Below, one piece after another: positions 18,183-27,985 of a DNA stretch of 41,963 nucleotides. This DNA comes from Bradyrhizobium altum. Its GTDB lineage: Bacteria > Pseudomonadota > Alphaproteobacteria > Rhizobiales > Xanthobacteraceae. Both the position numbers and the translations under genes were made by a program. How positions within the stretch are numbered: the first letter of the stretch is position 1; every line of letters starts with the position of its first letter. The notes below the pieces were generated by a model. The model was not told where the DNA came from. It saw nothing but the letters and a program-made list of their open reading frames with translations, and did no database searches. Location: NCBI RefSeq assembly GCF_020889705.1, contig NZ_JACMYP010000043.1, forward strand, positions 1-41,963, read 5' to 3'.

Positions 18183-18905
18183 TCAGTGATCTCCGAAGCC
18201 GAAATAGGTCTGCTTCAGGCGATCATCCCTGACCATGTCGGCCGCGGGGCCCTCGAGCACGATGCGGCCGCCGCGGATCAGGACCATCCGCCCGCCCGTC
18301 ATCATGGCGCGCGTCGAACTCTGCTCGACGATCAGCAGCGTGAGCTTGCGCTGGGCCCGCAGCCGCAGCAGGATCTCGTAGACCTGGTCGATGATCTTCG
18401 GCGCGAGGCCCAGCGACGGCTCGTCGATCGCCATAATGCGGGGCGCGGCCATCAGCGCGCGGCCAATGACCAGCATCTGCTGCTGGCCGCCGGACAGCAT
18501 GCCCGCCGGGCTGTGGCGGCGCTCGGCCAGCATCGGGAATTCCTGGTAGACCCGATCCAGGTCGCCGGCGATTGCCTTGCGGTCGGCGCGCATGCCGGTG
18601 CCGACCTTCAGGTTCTCCTCGATCGTCAGCGCGCCGAAGACGTTGCGTCCTTCCGGCACCAGCGAAAACCCGCGCCGGGCGATGTCTTCGGGCGCGGCAC
18701 CGGTGATCCTTGCGCCGTCGATCATGATGGAGCCGGAGCCCGGCGGCACGACGCCTGCGATGGCGTTGAGCAGCGTCGACTTGCCGGCGCCGTTCGGGCC
18801 GGTCACGAACAGGATTTCGCCTTCGTCGACCGTCAATGTCACGCCGCGGAGTGCCGTGAGGCGCCCATAGCTGACCGTGATGTCGTCGACGACGAGTGCG
18901 GTCAT
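18183..18905 (-). CDS. livF: Branched-chain amino acid-type ABC transporter ATPase (LivF)
   Basis: 240-residue ATPase of the LivF family (usual length about 235). Walker A GPNGAGKST (residues 37-45), Q-loop in RRGFSLVPEGRNVF (the LivF hallmark PEGR), signature LSGGQQQM (about 140-147), Walker B IMAIDEPSLGLAP and H-loop-equivalent IVEQSS. Overlaps livG by 4 bp. All catalytic motifs are intact, in contrast to LivG, whose signature loop is degenerate. Confidence 0.95.
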   Translation of the reverse strand: MTALVVDDITVSYGRLTALRGVTLTVDEGEILFVTGPNGAGKSTLLNAIAGVVPPGSGSIMIDGARITGAAPEDIARRGFSLVPEGRNVFGALTIEENLKVGTGMRADRKAIAGDLDRVYQEFPMLAERRHSPAGMLSGGQQQMLVIGRALMAAPRIMAIDEPSLGLAPKIIDQVYEILLRLRAQRKLTLLIVEQSSTRAMMTGGRMVLIRGGRIVLEGPAADMVRDDRLKQTYFGFGDH

Positions 18906-19678
18906 GACGCCACGGCCGCTTCGGCTGCGACCGGTGGAATCAATTCGTCGCGCTGCGTGCCCATATAGGCATGCCGCACGGCATCGCTGTTGCGGATCTG
19001 GGCGGGCGGGCCGACTTCGATGATCTCGCCGGAATCGAGCACAAAGATGCGCTCACAGAGCTCCAGCACGAGGCCGATATTGTGCTCGATCAGCAGCACA
19101 CCAGCATTGAGCTCGGATGCGATCCTGCGGATGATGGCGGCGAGCTCGTGGCTCTCATGCTCCGACATGCCTGCCGCCGGTTCGTCGAGCAGCAGATATC
19201 GCGGCGTGCCCATGATGGCGCGGCCGATGGCAACGCGGCGCTCGTCCGTATAGGGCAGCGCGCCGGCAATGCTGTTGGCGAGATGCGAAATGCCGAGCCA
19301 GGCCATCACCCGCTCGGCCTCGCTGATGGCGTCGGGACGGCCTTGACCGAGGCCGACGCCGGTTACTTCCAGGTTGTCCATCACAGGCAGGTCGCGGAAA
19401 AGCCGGCCTGACTGGAAGGTCCTTGCCACGCCTTTGCGTCGCAGCATGTGCGCTGCAATGCCGTTGAGTGGTTCGCCTTCCAGCTCCACGGTGCCCGCGC
19501 CGACCGGCTGGAAACCGGTCAATACATTGATAAGAGTGGTTTTGCCGGCTCCATTGGGGCCAATCAGTCCGGCGATATGCCCCCGCGGCACGGCCAGTGT
19601 AACGTTGGACAGCGCTTTCAGGCCTTCGAATTGGACGCTGACACCGCGCGCGACCAATTCCAAACCTTCGGACATCAT
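18902..19678 (-). CDS. livG: Branched-chain amino acid-type ABC transporter ATPase (LivG), degenerate signature loop
   Basis: 258-residue ATPase of the LivG family. Walker A GPNGAGKTT (about residues 38-46), Q-loop in RKGVARTFQSGRLFRDL, Walker B YLLLDEPAAGMS and H-loop LLIEHNIGLVL are normal. The signature loop reads LPYTDERRVAIGRAI: the Ser and second Gly of LSGGQ are absent and TDE replaces the usual GDQ/GQQ of LivG proteins. The other composite site, using LivF's LSGGQ, could still be active. First gene of the liv-pxp operon, divergent from a LysR gene 97 bp away. AAGG lies about 7 bases before the ATG at 19678; a second ATG is 3 bases downstream. Confidence 0.92.
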   Translation of the reverse strand: MMSEGLELVARGVSVQFEGLKALSNVTLAVPRGHIAGLIGPNGAGKTTLINVLTGFQPVGAGTVELEGEPLNGIAAHMLRRKGVARTFQSGRLFRDLPVMDNLEVTGVGLGQGRPDAISEAERVMAWLGISHLANSIAGALPYTDERRVAIGRAIMGTPRYLLLDEPAAGMSEHESHELAAIIRRIASELNAGVLLIEHNIGLVLELCERIFVLDSGEIIEVGPPAQIRNSDAVRHAYMGTQRDELIPPVAAEAAVAS

Positions 19679-19701
19679 CCCAACGCCTTCTCACCCGGAA
19701 C

Positions 19702-19764
19702 CGACGGATTGATCTTTCCGTTCCGTCGCGTGATTGTAAAATTCGAAATATCGTTCGCTGATAT
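19702..19764. promoter_or_regulatory. Divergent livG / lysR promoter region with two inverted repeats
   Basis: The 97 bp between livG and the LysR gene hold two inverted repeats. ATATC-N7-GATAT (19748-19764) fits the T-N11-A form of LysR boxes and lies 11 bases before the LysR ATG. CGACGGA-N13-TCCGTCG (19702-19728) is nearer livG. Both are plausible sites for LysR autoregulation and control of the liv-pxp operon. Base contents here are less GC-rich than in the flanking genes, as expected for a promoter. Confidence 0.5.
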
Positions 19765-19775
19765 CGGAAATTTTT

Positions 19776-20696
19776 ATGTCTCTGACGTTCCGTCAGGTTC
19801 GGCACTTCATCGCGACGGCGGAAAGCGGACGCGTTTCCGCGGCCGCGGCAGCTCTGAACGTGACGCAATCGGCGGTCACGTCGTCGATCAAGGCCCTTGA
19901 GGCCGAGCTCGGCCGCAAATTGTTCGACCGCCATTCCAACGGCGTGACGCTGACGTTTGACGGCCACGAGTTCTTGCAGCGCGCCCGCGCGATCGAGGCG
20001 AGCGTGTCAGATGCGACGCGGGGGCCGCATCGCTGGGGGACACAGGTCGACGGCACCGTGGACGTGGCCGTGAGCTATACGGTTGCCGGATATTTCCTGC
20101 CGCCGCTGCTGACGCGGTTCTGGCGGTCCTTCCCGGGCATCACGGTCCGGCTGCACGAGTTTCAACGCGATGCGATCGAGCAGAGCCTGATCAGCGGCAG
20201 CGTCGATGCGGCCATCATGCTGATCGCGAACCTGCATGACCGGCACTCCATTCGCTCGCGACTGCTGTTGCGCTCGGCGCGTCGCTTGTGGACATGCGTC
20301 AATCATCCGCTGCTGCGCAAGGACAACATCAAGCTGACCGACCTCGCGAGCGAGCCTTATCTCATGTTGACCGTCGACGAAGCCGAGCGCTCCGCAATGC
20401 GCTACTGGCAGCACACCGCGCACGTGCCCAACGTCATCTTCCGCACCCTGTCGGTGGAGGCCGTCCGCAGCATGGTCGCGACCGGGATGGGGATCACCAT
20501 CCTGTCGGACATGGTCTACCGTCCCTGGTCGCTCGAGGGACATCGCATCGAGCTCAAGACGCTTGATGACGACGTCCATACCATGGATGTTGGGCTTGCC
20601 TGGAAGGGCAACGCGACGCTTTCACCGGCGGCCCGCGCCTTCTGCGAGTTCGTCGCCCATTCCTATCCCGGATCGGAGCCGTTCACGTTGGACTAG
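19776..20696 (+). CDS. LysR-family transcriptional regulator, divergent from the liv-pxp operon
   Basis: 306-residue LysR regulator. The N-terminal winged helix-turn-helix is FRQVRHFIATAESGRVSAAA and LNVTQSAVTSSIKALEAELG (residues about 5-45), followed by the two-lobed effector domain (VDVAVSYTVAGYFLPPLLTR; SVEAVRSMVATGMGITILSD). It is the sister of the LysR protein at 9397-10362. Classical LysR logic (divergent from its target, intergenic T-N11-A box) points to control of livG-livF-livH-livM-binding protein-pxp. The effector may be the transported lactam or its product; that is inference. GGAA lies 6 bases before the ATG. Confidence 0.94.
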   Translation: MSLTFRQVRHFIATAESGRVSAAAAALNVTQSAVTSSIKALEAELGRKLFDRHSNGVTLTFDGHEFLQRARAIEASVSDATRGPHRWGTQVDGTVDVAVSYTVAGYFLPPLLTRFWRSFPGITVRLHEFQRDAIEQSLISGSVDAAIMLIANLHDRHSIRSRLLLRSARRLWTCVNHPLLRKDNIKLTDLASEPYLMLTVDEAERSAMRYWQHTAHVPNVIFRTLSVEAVRSMVATGMGITILSDMVYRPWSLEGHRIELKTLDDDVHTMDVGLAWKGNATLSPAARAFCEFVAHSYPGSEPFTLD

Positions 20697-20737
20697 CGGC
20701 CCGGAGAGGCGCCATTCCAACTCAGCCATGGAATTAT

Positions 20738-20753
20738 TTGACCGGATGGTCAA
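20738..20753. promoter_or_regulatory. Probable TetR (PaaR-like) operator upstream of tetR
   Basis: Perfect inverted repeat TTGACC-GGAT-GGTCAA, 117 bp before the tetR start. The same architecture, with one arm mismatch, occurs upstream of paaG at 24529-24544. This suggests the TetR protein controls both its own gene and the paaG-paaZ operon. Confidence 0.65.
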
Positions 20754-20870
20754 TAAATGCTGGTTCGGACGCGGCCCGGCGCAAGCAGGGCGGTGATCCC
20801 GGAATTTTGCCGTCATTTGATTCACATCTCTGGACGAAGGCCGATTAGCCGGCCGATGGAACGGAAAGAC

Positions 20871-21524
20871 ATGGCCCGATCGCGCGCCAAGGACTACGAC
20901 GACAAGCGCCTCTCGATGCTGCATCGCTCGGCCGAGCTGTTTGCCGCGTCGGGCTATGTCGGCACGTCGATGAACACGATCGCGGACGCGTGCGGTGTGT
21001 CGAAGGCGCTGCTCTATCACTATTACCCCGACAAGGAGGCGATCCTTTTCGACATCCTGTCCTCGCATCTCGAGAAGCTCGTGGCGGCAGTTCGGAAGGC
21101 GAGCGCGCAGGCCGGCGATCCGGTCGAGCGCTTCCGAACGATCGTTGCGACCCTGCTCGAGCTCTACCGGCATGCCGACGCCGAGCATCAGGTCCAGATC
21201 GCAAGTCTCAAGCTGCTGCCGAAGGACAAGCGGCAGCCGCTGCTTGCGAGCGAGCGGATCCTGGTCGGGATCATGTCAGATGTGCTCGCCGCGGCCGTGC
21301 CGGCGGCGAAGCAGAAGCGCGTCCTCAAGCCGCTGACAATGAGCGTGTTCGGCATGCTGAATTGGCATTATATGTGGTTTCGCGAGGGCGGGCCGATGAC
21401 CCGCGCTGAATATGCCGACTTCGTCGCGCAACTGGTGTTGGCGGGTGCTGCGGATGCGGCCGCCACCCGGCCGCGCAGCAAGGCAAAGCCCGCCGGCCGA
21501 AGCCGGCAGGCCGCGTTGCTCTGA
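20871..21524 (+). CDS. TetR/AcrR-family regulator, probable PaaR-type repressor of paaG-paaZ
   Basis: 217-residue TetR regulator. The helix-turn-helix lies at about residues 14-60 (LHRSAELFAASGYVGTSMNT, IADACGVSKALLYHYYPDKE), the remaining helices form the ligand and dimer domain. The end is a basic Ala/Arg-rich tail. The start at 20871 was chosen because GGAA lies close upstream; an ATG five codons earlier is also possible. It converges on paaZ with only 8 bp between stops. A shared palindrome before tetR and before paaG supports regulation of the phenylacetate genes, probably with an aryl- or ring-opened CoA thioester as inducer. The name PaaR is inferred from context. Confidence 0.9.
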   Translation: MARSRAKDYDDKRLSMLHRSAELFAASGYVGTSMNTIADACGVSKALLYHYYPDKEAILFDILSSHLEKLVAAVRKASAQAGDPVERFRTIVATLLELYRHADAEHQVQIASLKLLPKDKRQPLLASERILVGIMSDVLAAAVPAAKQKRVLKPLTMSVFGMLNWHYMWFREGGPMTRAEYADFVAQLVLAGAADAAATRPRSKAKPAGRSRQAALL

Positions 21525-21532
21525 GCTGCGCG

Positions 21533-23605
<2,073 letters not shown>

Positions 23606-23675
23606 TGAAATCGAACCCTTTGACCTGTGATCTATGTTGCGTCTTGCCGTGGCGGCGGAATGTTCAATCCTGCGT

Positions 23676-24467
23676 CTAGGCGCGTCCGACGAAGCGCGGC
23701 GCGCGTTTCTCGAGGAACGCGGTGACGCCCTCGGCGAAATCCGACGTCCGCCCGGCGCGGCCCTGGAAATCGCGCTCGAGGTCGAGCTGCGCATCGAGCG
23801 TGTTGGTCTCAGACGCATCGAGCGCCTGCTTGATCAGCGCCAGGCCATCCGTGGGTTGCGTCGCGAGGTTGGCGGCGAGGGCGTGAGCCTCGGTCATCAG
23901 ATCCGCATCCTCAACCATCTTCCAGATCATGCCCCATGACTGCGCCTGTTCTGCGGAGACAGGCTCGGCCAGCAGGGTCAAGGCGCGTGCCCGGGCAGGT
24001 CCGACCAGCCGCGGCAGGAACCAGGTGCCACCGGAATCCGGGACCAGGCCGAGCTTGGCGAAGGCCTGAATGAACTTGGCCGACCGTGCCGCGATCACGA
24101 TGTCGCAGGCAAAGGCGACGTTGGCGCCGGCGCCGGCCGCGACGCCGTTGACCGCGCACACGACCGGCATCGGGATGCCGCGCAGCTTGCGCACCAGCGG
24201 GTTGTAGAATTTTTCAATCCGCACGGAGAGATCCGGCGTCTTGCCCGGCGTGAAGACGCCGTCCGAAAGATCCTGGCCGGCGCAGAATCCGCGTCCGGCT
24301 CCAGTCAGGATCAGCGCGCGGCAGGATCTGTCCTGCTCGGCGTCCGTCAACGCGGTGAGCAAGGCGGTGTGCAGTTCGGCGCTGAATGAATTCAGGCGAT
24401 CGGGCCTGTTGAGCGCCAGCACGCGATATCCGTCGCGGATATCGGTCAACACCAAATCGCTGACCAT
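23676..24467 (-). CDS. paaG: 2-(1,2-epoxy-1,2-dihydrophenyl)acetyl-CoA isomerase
   Basis: 263-residue crotonase-fold enzyme, the same length as PaaG (about 262). It isomerises the ring-1,2-epoxide of phenylacetyl-CoA to oxepin-CoA, the substrate of PaaZ. PaaG hallmarks: LNRPDRLNSFSAELH near the N-terminus, GAGRGFCAGQDLSDG (oxyanion hole), FYNPLVRKLRGIPMPVVCAV, NGVAAGAGANVAFACDIVIA, GLVPDSGGTWFLPRLVG with the catalytic Asp, and SAEQAQSWGMIW. It aligns throughout with the E. coli sequence as I recall it. The start at 24467 has an excellent GGGAGGT site 4-5 bases upstream. First gene of a paaG-paaZ operon under a TTGACC-N4-GGTCAG operator. Confidence 0.95.
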   Translation of the reverse strand: MVSDLVLTDIRDGYRVLALNRPDRLNSFSAELHTALLTALTDAEQDRSCRALILTGAGRGFCAGQDLSDGVFTPGKTPDLSVRIEKFYNPLVRKLRGIPMPVVCAVNGVAAGAGANVAFACDIVIAARSAKFIQAFAKLGLVPDSGGTWFLPRLVGPARARALTLLAEPVSAEQAQSWGMIWKMVEDADLMTEAHALAANLATQPTDGLALIKQALDASETNTLDAQLDLERDFQGRAGRTSDFAEGVTAFLEKRAPRFVGRA

Positions 24468-24837
24468 GATTACCTCCCGTTGCGGCTTCTGATGACCGAA
24501 GGTCGCGTGACCTGCGTCTGGATTACTATTGACCGTCCGGTCAGTCAATTATAATTGTCCACACTCCGACATGGACGGCGTCTTCCGGTTTATCGATCGA
24601 GGACGATTCTATTCCCGGTCGCGATCTCGCGCACGACGTCAGATGAGCGTCGCGCGCGCTGCGCTGCGTATTTGCGAAGCTGATGCGCGATGCTTGACAC
24701 TTGTCAGATCGAGCCATCGGCGGAACCCGCGAAAGGTTCACGTTTGCAGCCGCGCTGCATGGCGCCCATGCTGCGCTGTGCGCCGCCACAAATCAGCCGT
24801 ATATGAGCGGCGACTTCCGCCACCATGGGGCGAGCCG
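24468..24837. other. Divergent 370-bp intergenic region between paaG and an AraC gene
   Basis: No gene is visible. It holds the paaG operator at 24529-24544 with a TTGACT-like -35 at 24543-24548 on the minus strand, and a short palindrome TGACA-CT-TGTCA at 24695-24706 on the AraC side. An open frame continues into this space ahead of the AraC gene, but its composition (Arg-rich, repeated Ser/Arg) is not that of a protein domain. Confidence 0.5.
24529..24544. promoter_or_regulatory. Probable TetR (PaaR-like) operator in the paaG promoter
   Basis: TTGACC-GTCC-GGTCAG, 62 bp upstream of paaG, matches the perfect repeat upstream of tetR at 20738-20753. It abuts a TTGACT -35-like hexamer on the minus strand, so a bound repressor would cover the core promoter. 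Confidence 0.68.
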
Positions 24838-25818
24838 ATGACAATGCAGTCGGGCGATATCACAGGGTTTCGATTCTCGACCGCGCATTTCGGCGAGCGG
24901 GACCGCTTGCCGATTTTTCGCGAGCAGATCGGGCGGATGATCGTGAAGCTCGATCCGGAACCGCTCGACGACGGCGCGTTCCATGCTGAAGCGAGTGTGC
25001 GCGAACTGTCGGGGCTCGGGATCGGATCCTGGGCGTGCAGCAATCTCAAGATCGCGCGGCCGCGCGAATTGCTCGACGGCAATGACGACCTCGTGCTGAC
25101 GATCATCACCAGCGGCAACGTGCGCGCATCACAGCGTGGCCGCGACATCGAGCTTAGCCCGGGTCAGGCCGTACTGCAGTCGAGCGCGGAAGCCGGCACC
25201 ATGGTGGTCCCGGTGTCGCCGAGCCGCTTCGTCGGCCTCCGGTTGCCGCGCAAGGCGCTCGCCTCGCTGGTTCACGATCCCGAAGACATGCTGATCCGCC
25301 CGTTGCCGGCGAACACCGAAGCGATGCGGCTGCTTGCGCTTTACATCAGGGAACTCGACGACAGCTATCAGCTTTCGACTCCCGAGCTGCGGAACGCGGT
25401 CGTCAAGCATCTGACCGATCTCGGTGCGCTGATCATCGGCGCCAATCGCGACGCGGCGGTTGCCGCGGAGGATGGCGGGCTGGCGGCCGCGCGGCTTGCC
25501 GCGGTCAAGGCCGATATCAGCGACAATCTCAGCTATGGCGACCTCACACTGCCCGCGGTCGCGGCGCGGCTGAAGCTCACGCCGCGCCATATCCAGCGGC
25601 TGTTCGAGGGCGTAGGCTCGACATTCTCGGAATTCGTGCTCGGCCAACGGCTGGCGCGCGCGCATCATTTGCTGACCGATCCGCGCCACAGCCGCAGCAC
25701 CATCGGCACGATTGCGTTCGAAGTCGGGTTTGGTGATCTTTCCTACTTCAACCGTACCTTCCGCCGGCACTACGGCGCGACGCCATCGGATATTCGTGCG
25801 GTGCCGCGGCGTTCCTGA
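24838..25818 (+). CDS. AraC-family transcriptional regulator
   Basis: 326-residue regulator. The C-terminal AraC double helix-turn-helix is LTLPAVAARLKLTPRHIQRL (about residues 240-259) and STIGTIAFEVGFGDLSYFNR (285-304), with a final YGATPSDIR. The N-terminal half is a sensor of the AraC-binding-like type with the pattern ELSPGQAVLQSS. The start is the ATG at 24838 (a second ATG is two codons later); GGGGCGAG lies upstream. It precedes a run of plus-strand genes including two whose leaders share 21-bp-phased direct repeats, the spacing typical of AraC/XylS-family operators. It is thus the nearest candidate regulator of those genes, by inference. Confidence 0.92.
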   Translation: MTMQSGDITGFRFSTAHFGERDRLPIFREQIGRMIVKLDPEPLDDGAFHAEASVRELSGLGIGSWACSNLKIARPRELLDGNDDLVLTIITSGNVRASQRGRDIELSPGQAVLQSSAEAGTMVVPVSPSRFVGLRLPRKALASLVHDPEDMLIRPLPANTEAMRLLALYIRELDDSYQLSTPELRNAVVKHLTDLGALIIGANRDAAVAAEDGGLAAARLAAVKADISDNLSYGDLTLPAVAARLKLTPRHIQRLFEGVGSTFSEFVLGQRLARAHHLLTDPRHSRSTIGTIAFEVGFGDLSYFNRTFRRHYGATPSDIRAVPRRS

Positions 25819-25857
25819 CCGAACGCCTGAATTCCCCTTGTGCCGTCCGACCGCTCC

Positions 25858-26160
25858 TTACGGCTCTCCGCAACCGGGCACCCGCCGGATCTGTTCGATG
25901 AGCCGCTGATGACGCTCTGCGGATAGCGCGCGCTCGTTCGCGCACATCAGCATGGCGACGCATGTCGCCTGCGGCCCCGAAGGCCAGGCGATGGTGCCGT
26001 CGATCGCGCCGTCGCATTTGAGGTACGCGTTCTTCGCATCCCAACGGATCGCGCTGTCGGGTGCTGATGTCGCTGCTGCCGCGATGACCGCCATTGCAAC
26101 GAGCGCGGCGGATCGAAGCGTCCAACGAAATTGTGCGAGAAGGCGCTTGTCTATCTTCAT
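25858..26160 (-). CDS. Small exported protein of unknown function
   Basis: 100-residue predicted protein, not recognised. After a basic start (MKIDKRLLAQFRW) there is a hydrophobic segment (about residues 16-34, AALVAMAVIAAAATSA), consistent with a signal peptide. The mature part is about 65 residues with four cysteines (YLKCDG, ATCVAML, CANE, VPGCGEP), suggesting disulfides in the periplasm. It is the only minus-strand gene in this stretch and converges with the AraC gene, 39 bp away. The ribosome site is weak, so the start (26160) is uncertain. Confidence 0.55.
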   Translation of the reverse strand: MKIDKRLLAQFRWTLRSAALVAMAVIAAAATSAPDSAIRWDAKNAYLKCDGAIDGTIAWPSGPQATCVAMLMCANERALSAERHQRLIEQIRRVPGCGEP

Positions 26161-26318
26161 GGCGATCGGAAGTCGTGCGAGGCAGCCGATCATTAAGGGC
26201 GCGTCGGCGCGCTCGCAAGCCTGTCGTCCGGCATGACGTGTGATGTCGAAGAGAAAAGATCGCGGCCATCGCGAACCTGTTGAGTGTTGGGCGCACTCAT
26301 TCAGGAAGGATTGGGCTT

Positions 26319-26759
26319 ATGTCGACTTCACTCATTCGATCAGCACCAGTGATTCTCTGCCTTCTAGCGGGAATAGCGCCGATCGCCACCGAGGCCGCGG
26401 GTGCAAAACCTGTGCTCAGGATCGAGAACGGGTTCCAGCAGACCGTCGCGGTCTCGGCCGGCAGCGAACTCTCGTTTGGACCACCGCGGCAATCGCCGAT
26501 CCGGCCTGGTGGCAACAGCGCCGGCGAGATCACGATCTCGCTTGCGGCCGGCGCTGCCGCCGGCATTGCCAAGCTGCATGTTTTCGAGCGCAGTGCTGTC
26601 CCGATCGGATTCACGGTGACGGCCTGGCAGGGCCGGAAATCGATCGCTGTCGTCAAGCTTTGCGGTCATCTCGAGATGGACAGTTGGGGCGTGCTGCCGA
26701 TCGAGACGACGCACGTCGACGTCTCCGATTTCTTCCCGGTCAAGGACGGATGCGACTGA
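26319..26759 (+). CDS. Exported protein of unknown function
   Basis: 146-residue predicted secreted protein, not recognised. The signal peptide spans about residues 1-24 (RSAPVILCLLAGIAPIATEA). The rest is rich in beta-strand-type residues, with LRIENGFQQTVAVSAGSELS near the start and a C-terminal GCD. AGGAAGGA lies about 6 bases before the ATG at 26319, which decides the start over an earlier frame opening. It lies 43 bp before a DUF4424 gene on the same strand and is probably co-transcribed with it. Confidence 0.7.
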   Translation: MSTSLIRSAPVILCLLAGIAPIATEAAGAKPVLRIENGFQQTVAVSAGSELSFGPPRQSPIRPGGNSAGEITISLAAGAAAGIAKLHVFERSAVPIGFTVTAWQGRKSIAVVKLCGHLEMDSWGVLPIETTHVDVSDFFPVKDGCD

Positions 26760-26802
26760 CTGCCGCGAGTTTGCTCCCCCAATCAAGAGAGAAGGAATGA
26801 CC

Positions 26803-27816
26803 ATGCCTCCGATAGCCAAAGGGGCCTTTCTAGTCCTGCTTGCCGGCCTGATGCCCTGGTGCGCGCGGGCGAACGACACGTCCGCTGCGCTGGAAACCGG
26901 TGGCCTGCGCTTCAAGCAAGACGCCGATATCGTGATGCGCTCCGAGGATCTGTTCATCTCCGAGAAGCAGATCCGGATCGTCTATCGGTTCTTCAACACC
27001 TCGGCTGCCGACAAGACGATCATGATCGCGTTCCCGATGCCTGACATTGTCGGCAAAGAGGGGGACGAGAATATCGGACTCCCCACCGACGATCCCGAGA
27101 ACATCTTTGATTTCCACGTCGCGGTCGACGGCAGGGCGGCCGCGCCGCATCTCGAACAGACGGCGCTTGCGAACGATGCGGATCAGACGGCGCTGCTGCG
27201 GAAGCTCGGAATTCCCCTGATGCCAATCAGGGGACCGGCGGGCGAGCTGCTCGACCGGTTGCCGAAATCGAACTGGCCGGAGCTCGTCAAGCTCGGTGTC
27301 GGCGCCATCGAGACCTACGGGTCGGGCGGCCCGATGCAGGATCATCTGGTGCCGACCTGGACGTTGCGCTCGGCCTATACCTGGACGCAGAGCTTCCCTG
27401 CGGGCCGGGAGATCACGTTCGAGCAGACCTACCGTCCGAGCGTCGGCGGCTCGGTGCAGACCATCATCGGCGGCGACAATTGGCGCAGCAATCCGGAAGC
27501 GCCGGCGTTCCTTGCTTCATACTGCATCGACGATGATCTGATCCGCACCATCGAGCGGGCGCGTGCGACGAGGCGCGCGCCCTATCCGCCGTTCAGCGAG
27601 CGGTCGATTGCCTATGTGCTCTCGACCGGCGCCAACTGGGCGGCACCGATCGGCGACTTTCACCTCACAATCGACAAGGGCGAGCCCAACAATTTGGTCA
27701 GCTTCTGTGCCGATGGCGTCAAGAAGACGGGACCGACTCGCTTCGAGGTCCGCCATTCGAACTTCAGGCCGTCACGAGACCTGAAGATTGTCATCTTCGT
27801 TCCGAATCCGAATTAG
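26803..27816 (+). CDS. DUF4424-family exported protein
   Basis: 337-residue secreted protein of the DUF4424 family, function unknown. Signal peptide residues 1 to about 23 (GAFLVLLAGLMPWCARA, cleavage before ND). The mature start NDTSAALETGGLRFKQDADI and following VMRSEDLFISEKQIRIVYRF are the most conserved part of the family, followed by AFPMPDI. A TPTWTLRSAYTWTQSFPAGR region lies in the middle. Two ATGs six bases apart are possible; GAAGGA lies 6 bases before the second (26803), which is preferred. Probably co-expressed with the small exported gene just upstream. Confidence 0.85.
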   Translation: MPPIAKGAFLVLLAGLMPWCARANDTSAALETGGLRFKQDADIVMRSEDLFISEKQIRIVYRFFNTSAADKTIMIAFPMPDIVGKEGDENIGLPTDDPENIFDFHVAVDGRAAAPHLEQTALANDADQTALLRKLGIPLMPIRGPAGELLDRLPKSNWPELVKLGVGAIETYGSGGPMQDHLVPTWTLRSAYTWTQSFPAGREITFEQTYRPSVGGSVQTIIGGDNWRSNPEAPAFLASYCIDDDLIRTIERARATRRAPYPPFSERSIAYVLSTGANWAAPIGDFHLTIDKGEPNNLVSFCADGVKKTGPTRFEVRHSNFRPSRDLKIVIFVPNPN

Positions 27817-27852
27817 CGCGGGCGGAAGCAATGCAGTGATTACGAACGTGGT

Positions 27853-27930
27853 TGCATGATGTCGCATGCGTCCCATTCCCCGTCGCATCCGTCCGAGCCG
27901 CGCATCATTGGGGCGCCTAAAAGGCAGCCC
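27853..27930 (+). repeat. Leader element copy A with 21-bp-phased direct repeats
   Basis: A 78-bp stretch before the flavoprotein gene that closely resembles 29819-29896 before a binding-protein gene. It contains two direct repeats, GTCGCATGCGTCC (27861-27873) and GTCGCATCCGTCC (27882-27894), exactly 21 bp apart, then after a fixed distance CTAAAAGGCAGCCCC (27917-27931). Two half-sites two helical turns apart next to the -35 region is the layout of AraC/XylS-family operators. The identity of the regulator is inferred, not shown. Confidence 0.72.
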
Positions 27931-27985
27931 CCGCGCAATCAGCTTGAGCGGGGCGATTCACCGATAGCAACCAGCGAGGCCACCA

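Noticed and set aside
23606..23818. A longer PaaZ start, 71 codons upstream
   Set aside because: It would overlap paaG, is Arg/Ser-rich, and similarity to known PaaZ begins after the ATG at 23605.
26744..26756. An exact 13-base match, in reverse, to the second half-site of leader copy A
   Set aside because: It lies inside the last codons of a coding gene, has no partner half-site 21 bp away, and is best treated as chance.
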